From positions 248,001-312,000 of the forward strand of contig JAWKHI010000003.1 of NCBI GenBank assembly GCA_041394885.1: a DNA stretch of 64,000 nt, read 5' to 3'. Under the pieces are notes generated by a model, which was not told the origin of the DNA, made no database searches, and was given only the letters and a program-made list of their open reading frames with translations. The position numbers and the translations under genes are program-made. The first letter of the stretch is position 1; the number at the start of each line of letters is the position of its first letter. Shown one piece after another: positions 45,552-54,884 of the stretch. The DNA comes from DSOI01 sp041394885. GTDB taxonomy: Bacteria > Acidobacteriota > Terriglobia > Bryobacterales > Bryobacteraceae.

Positions 45552-47606
45552 ATGTCCGCGCCGTTCACGCCTGGCTCTGGCCCAAACTCCGAAGTGCTCA
45601 TCAACCTGCATCCCCAGAGCCTCGTCGAGCGCCTTGCGCGTCTGCTCTCGAGCACCGCATCCCATCGCTTGTTCGAATTGATCGGACCGCGGTCAAGCGG
45701 CCGGACGTACTTGCTCGAATCGGCCGCCGCCGAGGCCCGGAGGCGCGGCGCCGCGATCACCATCGTGCCCATTGACCTGGATGGATGTGAGCCGGATACT
45801 TCCCTGGCGGCGTATCTTGCTTTCGCGGCCGCCAAGGCCGAAGCCAGCGGCTCCGCCGATGCGTCCGAGACGGCGTCCTATCTACGGAAGTTCGCCGAAG
45901 GGCTCTCGGGCGAACCGGCCTCCTGTGACCGCGTGGCCGCCATCGCCGCTGCCTTGGCCCTCCAACTGCCACCGATGCCTCTCGAAGACGTCCTGGCGGC
46001 TAGTGGCGCGAATGGCGATGTTGTTTTCCATGTCGCCGATGGCGTGATGCTCGATCGCGTCTCGCGCCGCCTGCTCCTCGACGCCATCGCGCCCCATCCG
46101 AGCGTCAGGCTCGCCATCGGCCATGAGACGCCTCCGCCGGCCGACGGCGACTCCGAGCGTATCTTCATCTCCCGATGGGATGAAGAGGAAATGCGGGAAC
46201 GGGTCCGTGAGCGCATCTCTCCCTGCGCCTTGCCGCGCGATTTCCTCGAAGCGATCTGGCAAGCCCCCGGCGGCGCTAGCCGGCTCGCCGTCGCATCCCG
46301 GCTTCACAATCTTCAGACGCACGATGCAATCCGTAAGGATGCATTCGGCGCCTGGTCCGTGCAGCGCGACTGGCGCAAGGATCGGACCGTGGTTGAAGAG
46401 CTTTCCCGTGATCCGGCTCTTTTCATCGACGAGGCGCTCGAGGATCTCGACCCATCGCTCGAAACCACGACCCTCGATTTTCTGCGCGCTGCCGCGCTCT
46501 GTCACCCCGTCATTCCCGTCAATATCCTGCTCGCCTTCGCCGGCCTCGACGCCGCCGGTCACAGTGACTTCATCGAGGAATGCATCGACGAGCCATTGGG
46601 CGCCGAGGATGACGAATCCGTGTTTGAAGATCTCGGATACAATCATCCATCCTTCCCTCGCGGGCTGTTTCCGTCCGGGCAACTCGTCTACCGGTTCCGC
46701 GATCCGCGCATGCCGGAAGCGATTCTGGATCGGCTCGCTCCCCCGGCGCGGGAAGCACTCGCCCAGCGTCTCCTCACATTCCTGGATCGATCCATCCCGC
46801 CCGTCACCAAGGGCATCGCCCGCATGCGGCTGGAACTCATCGCACGCCTCGGGCTCACGCGGGAACGGGAGCGGCTGGATCACATCCTTTCCTGGTGGGC
46901 CGCCGCGGAAAGCACCGCGCTGCTTCGCGATGAACTGGTGGCGGGAATGCGGGAAGGCCACTTTTCGCCCGATTTCGTTCTAACCGTCTATCGCGAGACT
47001 GCGAATCTCTGGCCGCCCTCTCGACGGGTAGCGCTCCTCGAAGCACACCGGAACCAACCCGGAGGACCGTCTGCCGGGCCCGCGGCCGATGCCGAACTGT
47101 GCAGCCTCTTGTTTCAGTGCAAACGCTACGACGACGTAATCAAGGCGTCCACGCAAGCGCTGCAGGGCGGCGTCGGGGACACCGATCGCGGCGGGCTTCT
47201 AACGCTACAGGGATGGTCTTACCGCGAACGAGGCCTGTTGCCGGAGGCGGAGGCCGCTTTGCGTGCCGCGGTGGAGGTGGGCAACCAGTCACAGGACGCC
47301 TCGCTGACCCAGCCGCACGAAAGCCTGGCCTACCTGCTGCTGGAACAGGAGCGCTACGCGGAAGCGCAGGCGCTCGTCGAAAACATCGTCTCCGTGATGC
47401 GGACCTCGCTCGGCCAGGAAGACCCGCGCACGCTGGTCTGGCAGTGCAACCTCGCCCGGCTATGGATGCTGGCCGGCCGCGGAGAAGATGCCAGGCAGTT
47501 GTTCGAAAATACCATCGAACACGGAGTCCGCGTGTTCGGCGAAGACTCACCGATCGTGAGGATGGCCGCCGAGGGGCTGGAGGAGCTGCGCGCCGGAGAC
47601 GCTTAA
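45552..47606 (+). CDS. STAND-like P-loop protein with C-terminal TPR repeats
   Basis: 684 residues, no signal peptide, cytoplasmic. The N-terminal region resembles an AAA/STAND ATPase, with a Walker A-like loop ELIGPRSSGRTYLLE where Arg replaces the usual Lys. A possible Walker B lies at DVVFHVADGVMLD. A helical middle region follows. The last 180 residues are tetratricopeptide repeats (LLTLQGWSYRERGLLPEAEA, PHESLAYLLLEQERYAEAQA, LARLWMLAGRGEDARQLFEN). The domain order resembles bacterial signalling NTPases with TPR sensors, but the altered P-loop may mean weak or absent ATP hydrolysis. Divergent from the hypothetical gene to its left. Confidence 0.6.
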   Translation: MSAPFTPGSGPNSEVLINLHPQSLVERLARLLSSTASHRLFELIGPRSSGRTYLLESAAAEARRRGAAITIVPIDLDGCEPDTSLAAYLAFAAAKAEASGSADASETASYLRKFAEGLSGEPASCDRVAAIAAALALQLPPMPLEDVLAASGANGDVVFHVADGVMLDRVSRRLLLDAIAPHPSVRLAIGHETPPPADGDSERIFISRWDEEEMRERVRERISPCALPRDFLEAIWQAPGGASRLAVASRLHNLQTHDAIRKDAFGAWSVQRDWRKDRTVVEELSRDPALFIDEALEDLDPSLETTTLDFLRAAALCHPVIPVNILLAFAGLDAAGHSDFIEECIDEPLGAEDDESVFEDLGYNHPSFPRGLFPSGQLVYRFRDPRMPEAILDRLAPPAREALAQRLLTFLDRSIPPVTKGIARMRLELIARLGLTRERERLDHILSWWAAAESTALLRDELVAGMREGHFSPDFVLTVYRETANLWPPSRRVALLEAHRNQPGGPSAGPAADAELCSLLFQCKRYDDVIKASTQALQGGVGDTDRGGLLTLQGWSYRERGLLPEAEAALRAAVEVGNQSQDASLTQPHESLAYLLLEQERYAEAQALVENIVSVMRTSLGQEDPRTLVWQCNLARLWMLAGRGEDARQLFENTIEHGVRVFGEDSPIVRMAAEGLEELRAGDA

Positions 47607-47632
47607 AGGAGCGAAGGGCAGCGGCGACGCCG

Positions 47633-48550
47633 TCAGTGCCCCTCGTGCTCGAGGAATCGCTCCGCTTCGATCGCAGCCATGCATCCGGCACCGGAAGCCG
47701 TGATCGCCTGCCGGTAGGTTCGGTCCTGAACGTCGCCCGCGTGAAACACGCCCGAGATGTTGGTGCGTGCGCCGCCATGGGACACGATATATCCGTCCGC
47801 GTCCAAGTCGAGTTGCCCCTGAAAAACTTTCGTGTTGGGGATGTGGCCGATCGCGACAAAGAACCCGTCAACGGGACGATGGCTCGTCTCGCCAGTCACA
47901 ATGTTCTTGAGCTTCACTCCGGTCACCACCTCGGACCCTTCCACTTCCTCCACAACGGTATTGGTGATGAACTCGATCTTCGGATTCGCCCGCGCGCGAT
48001 CCAGCATGATCTTCGAGGCCCGGAATTCCTCGCGGCGGTGCACCAGCATTACCTTGTCACCGAAACGCGTTAGGAAATTCGCTTCTTCCATCGCCGAGTC
48101 GCCGCCGCCGATCACCATGATCTGCTTGCCGCGATAAAAAAAGCCGTCGCACGTTGCGCACGAACTCACGCCGTGCCCGATCAGCTTCTGTTCAGACTCG
48201 AGCCCGATCCATCGGGCCGACGCGCCGCTGGCCACGATGAGCGTCCGCGTCTCAATCCACTCCCCGTCAATGTTCAGCCGGAATGGCCGCTTCGAAAGAT
48301 CGGCCTCGATCACAGAGCCGTGCTTGAACTCGGCGCCGAAAGTCTCCGCCTGCTTCTTCATGTTTTCGACCAGCACCGGACCGTCGATTCCCTCGGGAAA
48401 ACCAGGAAAGTTTTCCACCAGCGTGGTCAACGACAATTGGCCGCCGGGTTCATGTCCGGAAACTACGAGCGGACTCAAACTAGCACGGGCGGTGTAGATG
48501 GCTGCGGTGTTACCGGCGCAGCCGGATCCGATAATGACTACGTTTCGCAT
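47633..48550 (-). CDS. trxB: Thioredoxin-disulfide reductase
   Basis: 305 residues. The FAD-binding motif is VVIIGSGCAGNTAAIYTARA. The redox-active CATC pair lies in GVSSCATCDGFFYRGK, and the NADPH motif is MVIGGGDSAMEEANFLT with a HRREEFRAS specificity loop. The C-terminal FAD contact GVFHAGDVQDRTYRQAITASG is intact. The enzyme reduces thioredoxin with NADPH. It follows the DAHP-synthase-like gene by 15 bases and is probably co-transcribed with it. Confidence 0.95.
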   Translation of the reverse strand: MRNVVIIGSGCAGNTAAIYTARASLSPLVVSGHEPGGQLSLTTLVENFPGFPEGIDGPVLVENMKKQAETFGAEFKHGSVIEADLSKRPFRLNIDGEWIETRTLIVASGASARWIGLESEQKLIGHGVSSCATCDGFFYRGKQIMVIGGGDSAMEEANFLTRFGDKVMLVHRREEFRASKIMLDRARANPKIEFITNTVVEEVEGSEVVTGVKLKNIVTGETSHRPVDGFFVAIGHIPNTKVFQGQLDLDADGYIVSHGGARTNISGVFHAGDVQDRTYRQAITASGAGCMAAIEAERFLEHEGH

Positions 48551-48565
48551 GATATGTGGGGGACT

Positions 48566-49504
48566 TCACCATGCTAGCATTGCGGACCCCAAGTGCTGCC
48601 ACTCGGCGAGCGTCTCCGCCAGTGCCTCGCCGGCGTCGATGATCAGCCCGTCCGCGCCCGCAGCCAACGCGGCGCGGCCCATCGAAAGAACCCGGTCGCG
48701 CTTACCGGTGGCGCGGAACGGGTCCGCGATCACCGGAAGGTGCGAAAGTTTCTTGATGGTGGGTATTGAAGAAATGTCCATGGTGAGCGCCGCCGCATCG
48801 AACGTCTTGATGCCCCGCTCGCACAGCACCACGTTGCCGTTGCCGCCCACCAGGATCGCCTCGGCCGCCATTAGCCAATCGTCGATTGTGGCGGAAGGGC
48901 TGCGCTCCACGATCACCGGCTTGGTCTGCCGGCCCAGCGCGCGCAGCAAGGCGTTGTTCTCCATCTGATGCGCAGGCGCCAGAAATCCGTCCGCGTGCTC
49001 GCTCAAACGTTCGATACGCGCCGGATCCATGATCTCCACCACCGCGAACAGCCCTGCCGCGCGGGCGGCGAGGCTCAATTCCCGCAATGTTTCCACCGGC
49101 ACGCCTTCGTAACCGAACCGGAGTTTCGCGGCGGTGGCAGCCACCCCGTGGGCACTGCTCGCGGCGGCGCTCGATACCTGCCCGGCCGCTGTCTCACCGG
49201 CTGAACTACGGACCACGAAAACGGGATCCGGTCCGCCCACCACGGCGTTGCCCAGTGCGACACGTGTTCCTTCCGGCTTCCACAACCGGCTAGCAAGTTT
49301 GAATGGGGAACTGATGCGGTGGGCTTCGCGCACCCCCGCCATGCTTTCAAAGGAGGCGAGATCCACCGCGCCGTGACCCACTCCCGCGATCAGCGTTTGA
49401 CTCTGTCCCGTGGTGCGGCTGGGGTTGAAGCCCATGTCGAGCATTCGCTCAATCACCGCTTCCACCTGCTGCTCGGTGGAGTTGACCTCCATGACGACGA
49501 CCAT
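48566..49504 (-). CDS. DAHP synthase-like protein lacking the active-site motifs (probable pseudoenzyme)
   Basis: 312 residues from the ATG at 49504. The N-terminal regulatory domain (VVVMEVNSTEQQVEAVIERM) and much of the barrel are clearly of the AroG/AroF type: GVREAHRISSPFKLASR, ATIDDWLMAAEAILVGGNGN, VVLCERGIKTFD, DISSIPTIKKLSHLPVIADP. Yet the catalytic and metal-binding stretches are replaced. AGPCSVE is VRSSAGE (98-104), the KPRTSPYSFQG loop is KLRFGYEG (127-134), GARNMQN is APAHQMEN (176-183), LLKRG is VIVERS, and DPSHATGRR is DPFRATGKR (261-269). The frame is intact, so this is not sequence error. Loss of DAHP synthase activity is expected; a regulatory or binding role is possible. Confidence 0.75.
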   Translation of the reverse strand: MVVVMEVNSTEQQVEAVIERMLDMGFNPSRTTGQSQTLIAGVGHGAVDLASFESMAGVREAHRISSPFKLASRLWKPEGTRVALGNAVVGGPDPVFVVRSSAGETAAGQVSSAAASSAHGVAATAAKLRFGYEGVPVETLRELSLAARAAGLFAVVEIMDPARIERLSEHADGFLAPAHQMENNALLRALGRQTKPVIVERSPSATIDDWLMAAEAILVGGNGNVVLCERGIKTFDAAALTMDISSIPTIKKLSHLPVIADPFRATGKRDRVLSMGRAALAAGADGLIIDAGEALAETLAEWQHLGSAMLAW

Positions 49505-49551
49505 AACCCCGATTGTCGCGCGACAGGCCCGTCCGGGGCCACTGCATACTG

Positions 49552-50270
49552 CTACAGCGTGAGCTTGCCGTCGAAGGTCATGTCCTTCAACTTGAACTTG
49601 GCCTTGGTTTCCGAGCGTCCCATCTTGGACACGAACTCGATCTCCTTGTCTTCTTCCGTGATGGCGTTTTCCCGCTTGGTAAAGAAAGGTCATCGTTTCT
49701 CACCGGCCACTCCGCGGACATCCCGCTGGCGCCATGGCGTCATACCCCTTTCGCTGCAACGACACGCTCGTCGAGGTCGTTTCTTCAGCCGCCTGATCTG
49801 TCCGGCCGGATTTGCACTGCCGCATTCAGCCACCCGACACGATGTAGTAATCCTTGGCGAGTTCCTGGACCGGGCCTGGAGTCTCCAGCCCGCGCCACTA
49901 ATGCCAGCTGCGCTCTCCACGTGATGGTGAGCATCGGCGCCGACAGCATCTCCCCATCCCTCCGCCGCCGCCGCGGCCGCATCTACCGCGCCGCCCATGC
50001 CGCCTCCGCCTCTCCTCGACCCCCTCCACCTGGCCTCCACCGCCGCTCGTCGCCCCACCACTTGCCCCATGCCCCGCACTTCACACGCGCCTTGGACACA
50101 CCATTTGCATCATCTCGGCGCGACCCGGGCGGGAGTGCGACACCATCCGCTTGCGTCTTTCTCGCTCCAGTCGGCGGATTTTCCTTCCAGAAGTCGGCGG
50201 CAACGAGCCCGGCGGGCACCAGAGCCGCGCCGAGAAGCAATCCACGCGCGACCAGCAATGACCGTTTCAT
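49552..50270 (-). pseudogene. Exported glycine-rich hypothetical protein, multiply frameshifted
   Basis: The pieces of one gene lie in different frames. The N-terminus at 50270 is clean: a signal peptide (MKRSLLVARGLLLGAALVPA) then DFWKE. The C-terminus is also clean, from about 49690 to a TAG at 49552 (TKRENAITEEDKEIEFVSKM, KAKFKLKDMTFDGKLTL). Between them, a Gly/Met-rich low-complexity stretch and an AKDYYIVSG segment appear in shifting frames. The ends resemble a family of exported acidobacterial proteins of unknown function with a WSEK/TDSPW N-terminal region and a GGGMGG linker. The many indels resemble those at 27.8-29.7 kb, so error is more likely than decay. Confidence 0.6.
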
Positions 50271-50384
50271 GGGCTACATCGTATCATTGCGTCCGCTTCC
50301 GCCGCCATGAGCGCAGGCGGACATGTGAGCATTGCGTCGCCTCGACCAGGGTTGTGGGCAGTCATGATGTTGGGGTTAGCTTGT

Positions 50385-50459
50385 CGGGGCGTGGCTCAGC
50401 CTGGTAGAGAGCGCCTGGTTCAGGACCGGAGGCCGGAGGTTCAGTCTCTCCCGCTTCGA
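50385..50459 (+). tRNA. tRNA-Pro-like gene with sequence defects
   Basis: A class I tRNA outline is visible. The acceptor CGGGGCG (50385-50391) pairs with CGCTTCG (50452-50458) using two G-U pairs, with discriminator A at 50459. A T arm GGAGG/TCTCC has loop TTCAGTC. The body matches bacterial tRNA-Pro (TGGCTCAGCCTGGTAGAG). Defects: two extra bases in the D-stem 3' side, one base missing from the 3' anticodon stem, loop TTCAGGA (anticodon CAG as read, where CGG would be expected), and G at the position of the invariant A58. No CCA is encoded. I read it as tRNA-Pro(CGG) with consensus errors. Confidence 0.6.
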
Positions 50460-50600
50460 TACTTCTTCTTGTTCCTTTGGTGGTTAGCGACCGATGCGGC
50501 TCCGCCGGCTTCCTGGCCTCTCAGTAGGCAATGTACCCAGCCGTGCCCATCCGCCATTCGGGCCGGGCTATCGTCGCCGTCGGCGCAGCGACGGTGGGAC

Positions 50601-53600
50601 TCAGCGAATCGTGACGTCAGGGTCTGGTACGTACCGTGCGCCCTTCAGCGGATAGTCCACGGGCTTGCTGCGCGAGGATGCCCGCAAGTTATCTCGATCG
50701 AGCCCATTCGCGACGCCCCACCGACCGTCATTGGCGGAGTCCCATAACAGCACTTGTACCATCCGACGACGTAGATGCCGTGCGATGACTTGTGCTCAAG
50801 CAGATACCGGGCAACCAATTGGTCCTCCGTGGCGCTCCGGACGGGTCGATTCCAACATCCTTTCACTTCAATGATCGCGGAGATCCGACTGCCGACGGCG
50901 GACCCCGAGGGCGGCACACAGTCGACGTAGATGTCTGTCCTCTCGCCGGGTTGACCGTCTTTACTCAGCCGCCGCTGAATCTGAACCTCCCGATTGGCCA
51001 CGATGCCACGGTCGGACAAATCCTTCTTCAAAAACCTTGCGAGATAGTCGGAGAGGTCTTCCTCCGTCTTGGGCCGCCATTTTCCCTTGTTCACCTCATT
51101 CCAGAGCGTTGAGGCGGCGGGCAGTTCACCCTGCAGTTCGGACTCGGCCCTCTTGAGACACTCCGCCAGTACATCCAGTAGTTCGTCACCAGAGCGGACA
51201 ACCCGTTTCTGCGGATCCGACAGCAACCGCGAAACCGTCGTCCAGTTGAAATGGGTCCCAAGACCGCTCGCGGAGCCGATCCTGCTTATCCCAGGGAGTT
51301 CGCCGGAAAGCCACGGTCTGAACTCTGGCAGTGCATTGTAACCCGTTCCAGTTCCTGACATGCGGCCTGTGTTTCCCCGGTTGACCAGCACACCAAGAAC
51401 TTGCCTGTCACCGAAGTGAATGTTCTCGTTCCGACCCAGGTGCCAAACCCGGCGCTGGGACGCCTGAAGGCAGAAAGTCGCATCGGAATAGAAAAATGTC
51501 GCCAGGGCTGTCTCCTTGAACTGACCCGCCACTCGGCGTTGGGCAGCGTGCCACAAAACGTTGAGCCCAAATTCGTGATCGATTTCTATCAAGGGGCGCA
51601 CGGCAGGCCACCACCCGTCGTTTCAATTGCTTTCTCCAGTAGCGCCTCGGCGACTGCAAGTGCTGTATCTCGGCCCTCAGTGTCTTGTGGGAACTCGGCT
51701 AGCTGTTCTGGCGCCCACGACCGCGCCTCACGATTCCCGTGGCCTAGTAGCTCTACGAGCACGCAGTGAGGACGCGAGGTGCCAGCGGATGCTTAAGCAT
51801 GCCGAGGAGCGAGCTTCCTCCAGATTCGGTTCCCGCAGCGACAGCAAGCGGTCAGTCGGGACCTCGCCGTCGGCGCCCTGTTTGGATTGGGTGAGCCGCT
51901 GTTCCAATTGGCTCAGAATTACGGACTCGGCCTTTTTGAAGGCCACCTCCCGAGCAGACCCTGGACACCATTCTCAGCTACCGGACCCGTGCGGATACTC
52001 GAAGAAAACGGGTGCGAGTTCTTTCCAGATGCTACGGGGAAGCTCTGCCATTACGACGGGGCTCTCGCGATAAAGAAGCAACAGTCCTTGATACGCCGCG
52101 ATGTTCTTCCAGGTAAGCACGGCTCGCGATCTGCCGTCGTCTGGCGAAGCACGAGGCGGCATTCAGTGTTCGGCTGCGACGCTCTTCGGGAGCTTCGCCA
52201 ACCAGGCGTAGCCACCAAGTCCGGCGGAGTGACATCGGCGTGCGTAGCGCTTCTCGAAAGAGCAGCCCGAGCCACTCCGGGAACTGATCGCCGCAACCGT
52301 GCTCGCAGAGATGAAGGTGCGCCTCGACGATCTCGGAAGATGCTCTGAAGGCGCTTCTCCAGATCTTGACCTACGGTCCTCTATGTCCAGCTCGCTGCAT
52401 CGCAGCGGGCACTGCGCCATCCAAGTTCACTCCACCGAATCGTTCATTCCATGCCGCACGGAGCGCCGGATGACCTTCAGTAGCCTGCCACACTTGGTCG
52501 AACTGAGCCACATTCTCGTGATCGACCCGGGTTACGATCAAATATGCTACGCACTCCTGCTGAGGACCGGCTGCCCGGCTAGTTCCTCGAGCAGCCAAGG
52601 GACCTCTTCAGGGTACCAAGGCGCCCGCCACGTAAAGAAGTACGCCACGTGGTCCCGTATTTCGGCAAACACGCCCGAGCAATAGCTTGCCAACCAGGCC
52701 CTTTCTTGCCGTCCCGTTCTCTCCAGCCGAACCCGCAAGTTACGCTCGTCGCTCCCCATCCGGCGTTGCAGCGCGAGTAGGCCCAGGCACAGAAGGCCTC
52801 CAGCGAATACCCGTTCGTCCGCTAAGTCGCTTCCATGGCTGACTGACGGCCGTGCCTTAGAAACTCCCTCCCCGAGCCGACAAAGTTGCCAGTCGTCCAA
52901 AGTCATTCTCTTTGACCCATCGCCTCAGCATCCACGCAGTTGTTCGGGCACCAACGGCAGTAATGAGTCCTCTCTCGAATTCGCCACAGAAGTGAGAATG
53001 GCTTCAAAGTGTGCCGAGTTGCTTCGCGGACGCGAGACGTCCAGGAGCTCAGCAATGCTTTAGGTTTAGGAAAGCCAAAGGCGAAGAGCACTGCCCCTCG
53101 AATGTCGTCGTTGGGGTCGTCCGTCGGCTCCAGAGCAAGCAAGGGCTTCAGCCTTGCCTTCTGGTTTTCGTCGCCGAACAGCCGGGAGGCTGCAGATCGC
53201 TCGGCATCGCAGGTCTCATCTTCGCTGGGCTTCAAGGCGAGCAGAACCAGTGCATCCCGCCAAGCTGCTCAATGATCTTCCTCGGCCAACTCGAGCGCAA
53301 GCTTGCGAGCTTCGAATCCACGGGATTCGTCTCGGATTAGCCCCATCAGTTCATTGTCGATACCCTGGTAGCAGAGGCGTGACCCTGCTCGGACTCCCGG
53401 ACTGTTTCGAACGTGACCTGATTCGACTCCAAGCGCGCGAGGAGGGTGTTCAAGATTTGAGACCGAACGGGGGCGTCCAGGGGAATATCGGACCGAAGGA
53501 TGCTCTCCAGGTCCGTCTCCGCAAACTTCTCGAAGTACTGCGGCGCCACACTAACGAGCCAAGAAACCACCGGCCGAAAACTGGGCCGTACCTTGTGCAT

Positions 53601-54724
53601 GCGATCGCGAAACAGTGAGGTAAGTTGCTCACTCGGCAAGGCCTTCTGGGCAAGGTACTCCGCTGCGAGAAACTCGGCGTATGCGCGGTGCGCCCATATC
53701 CGCTCCCCAGCAGCACCCGAAAGGAAAAGGCCGCAGTCGAGCGTTTCAGTAGATTTGCTTTCGATAGACCCGCTTCCCCGGAGGCACCATCTACGATCAA
53801 CTCTTCGATCCGCACGCAGCCTTCTGGTAGCGCCTCACCCGACGCGGCGGCGGTCAGGCCAGGATAGCCGCAGAAAATCGATGCAATCGCTACGTACTCC
53901 GCGATTCGGACACGCTGCCTGGATGTCAGGTGCCCGCTCATTCGTGTGTCACTGCGACGCGGATCAAGCTCTTCACACAGCCTTTGACAACCGTCTCGAT
54001 AAACCTCGGCTCGGGTTTGACCAAGTCGTCCCGAGCGTTCGTATCATCGGTAGAAACCGGAGAGACAAAGGCGTCGCCGCCAGTGGATGCGCATCCACTC
54101 GATCCGCTTCGGCAAAAGGAATACCTGTGCATCGATTCCTGCCGATGCAGCCTTTGACTCTGGACGTCACAAAGCCGCAAAGGGCAAAGGTATTGACTTC
54201 ACGAAATAGATCTTTCAGTTCGCTGTCGGCGTTACGCGGCCAGTTTGCCGTCCTGCAAGCGAGCCGCACACGTAGGCGATCAACCGGCCAAGTCCGGAAC
54301 TCGTCCAGGAGCACCCGACCGATATTCTGGCCAATTCAGAAGTTGACACTCGTCAAGGCTATCCAAAAACAGATACATGTGCCGATCACCGGCCTTCCAT
54401 TGCTGGATGTCCAGGAGAATCGAAGAACCGATGCAGGCTCGCGTCGGTCGACGATGAGAGATTTCGTCGTTGAACGGCGGCACTCGCCTTTCGCCTGACC
54501 ATGGCCGGCGATTTCGACCAGCCGTTCAACGCCGTCGATTTCCCGATTCAGGTTCTCCGAGGAGGATCAGGCACTGATGCTGATGCAGCTCGTCCGTTAC
54601 CACAACCTGTGGATTTACTTCCCCTCCAGAACCCGTCAGGATCTGAGTACCCGCCCGACTCAAGCTGCATCAAGGGCTTCGTTAAGGGATGCCAGAATCG
54701 TCGGTGAACGATGTGGCGACTCAT
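50601..54724 (-). pseudogene. NACHT NTPase with C-terminal PD-(D/E)XK nuclease domain, multiply frameshifted
   Basis: Reading the minus strand across frames gives one protein of about 1370 residues. It starts at ATG 54724 (MSRHIVHRRFWHP) and runs into a Walker A loop, LILLGEPESGKST, after repairing one missing base near 54.56 kb. A NACHT-type Walker B, MYLFLDSLDEC, lies near 54.34-54.38 kb. A helical/HEAT-like region follows (PSEQLTSLFRDRMHKVRPSF, LLALEPTDDPNDDIRGAVLF). The last 950 bases are open and encode a PD-(D/E)XK fold: RTDIYVDCV, AIIEVKGCWN, then GIYVVGWY; the end is a TGA at 50601 after one more frameshift. Bacterial NACHT and Avs proteins with nuclease effectors act in phage defence. 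Association with an integrase supports that role here. Frame damage may be sequencing error. Confidence 0.65.
50645..51601 (-). CDS. Open C-terminal segment of the NACHT gene: PD-(D/E)XK nuclease-like domain
   Basis: This is the longest uninterrupted frame of the damaged gene, 318 codons. It carries a helical region, then DLSDYLARFLKKDLSDRGIV, NREVQIQRRLSKDGQPGERT, and the nuclease core: Asp in TDIYVD, Glu and Lys in IIEVKGCWN, and ATEDQLVARYLLEHKSSHGI leading into VVGWY. The last 15 or so residues are out of frame. Its Met at 51601 is internal to the larger protein, not a true start. The core motifs suggest DNA cleavage by the parent protein. Confidence 0.6.
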   Translation of the reverse strand: MRPLIEIDHEFGLNVLWHAAQRRVAGQFKETALATFFYSDATFCLQASQRRVWHLGRNENIHFGDRQVLGVLVNRGNTGRMSGTGTGYNALPEFRPWLSGELPGISRIGSASGLGTHFNWTTVSRLLSDPQKRVVRSGDELLDVLAECLKRAESELQGELPAASTLWNEVNKGKWRPKTEEDLSDYLARFLKKDLSDRGIVANREVQIQRRLSKDGQPGERTDIYVDCVPPSGSAVGSRISAIIEVKGCWNRPVRSATEDQLVARYLLEHKSSHGIYVVGWYKCCYGTPPMTVGGASRMGSIEITCGHPRAASPWTIR

Positions 54725-54884
54725 TTGGCGGGCCGCACCTCCGCCGCCGGGCGCCGACGCGATCCTGCAATCGCCCTGATTCCGCGATGAACAAATACAC
54801 CCATTCTTGTATTATCCAGCGCGGCACCTCACCGGTCTGCTTGTCCGCGACAAGACCGCCTCGCGGCCGTCCACGCTCGGCTAC

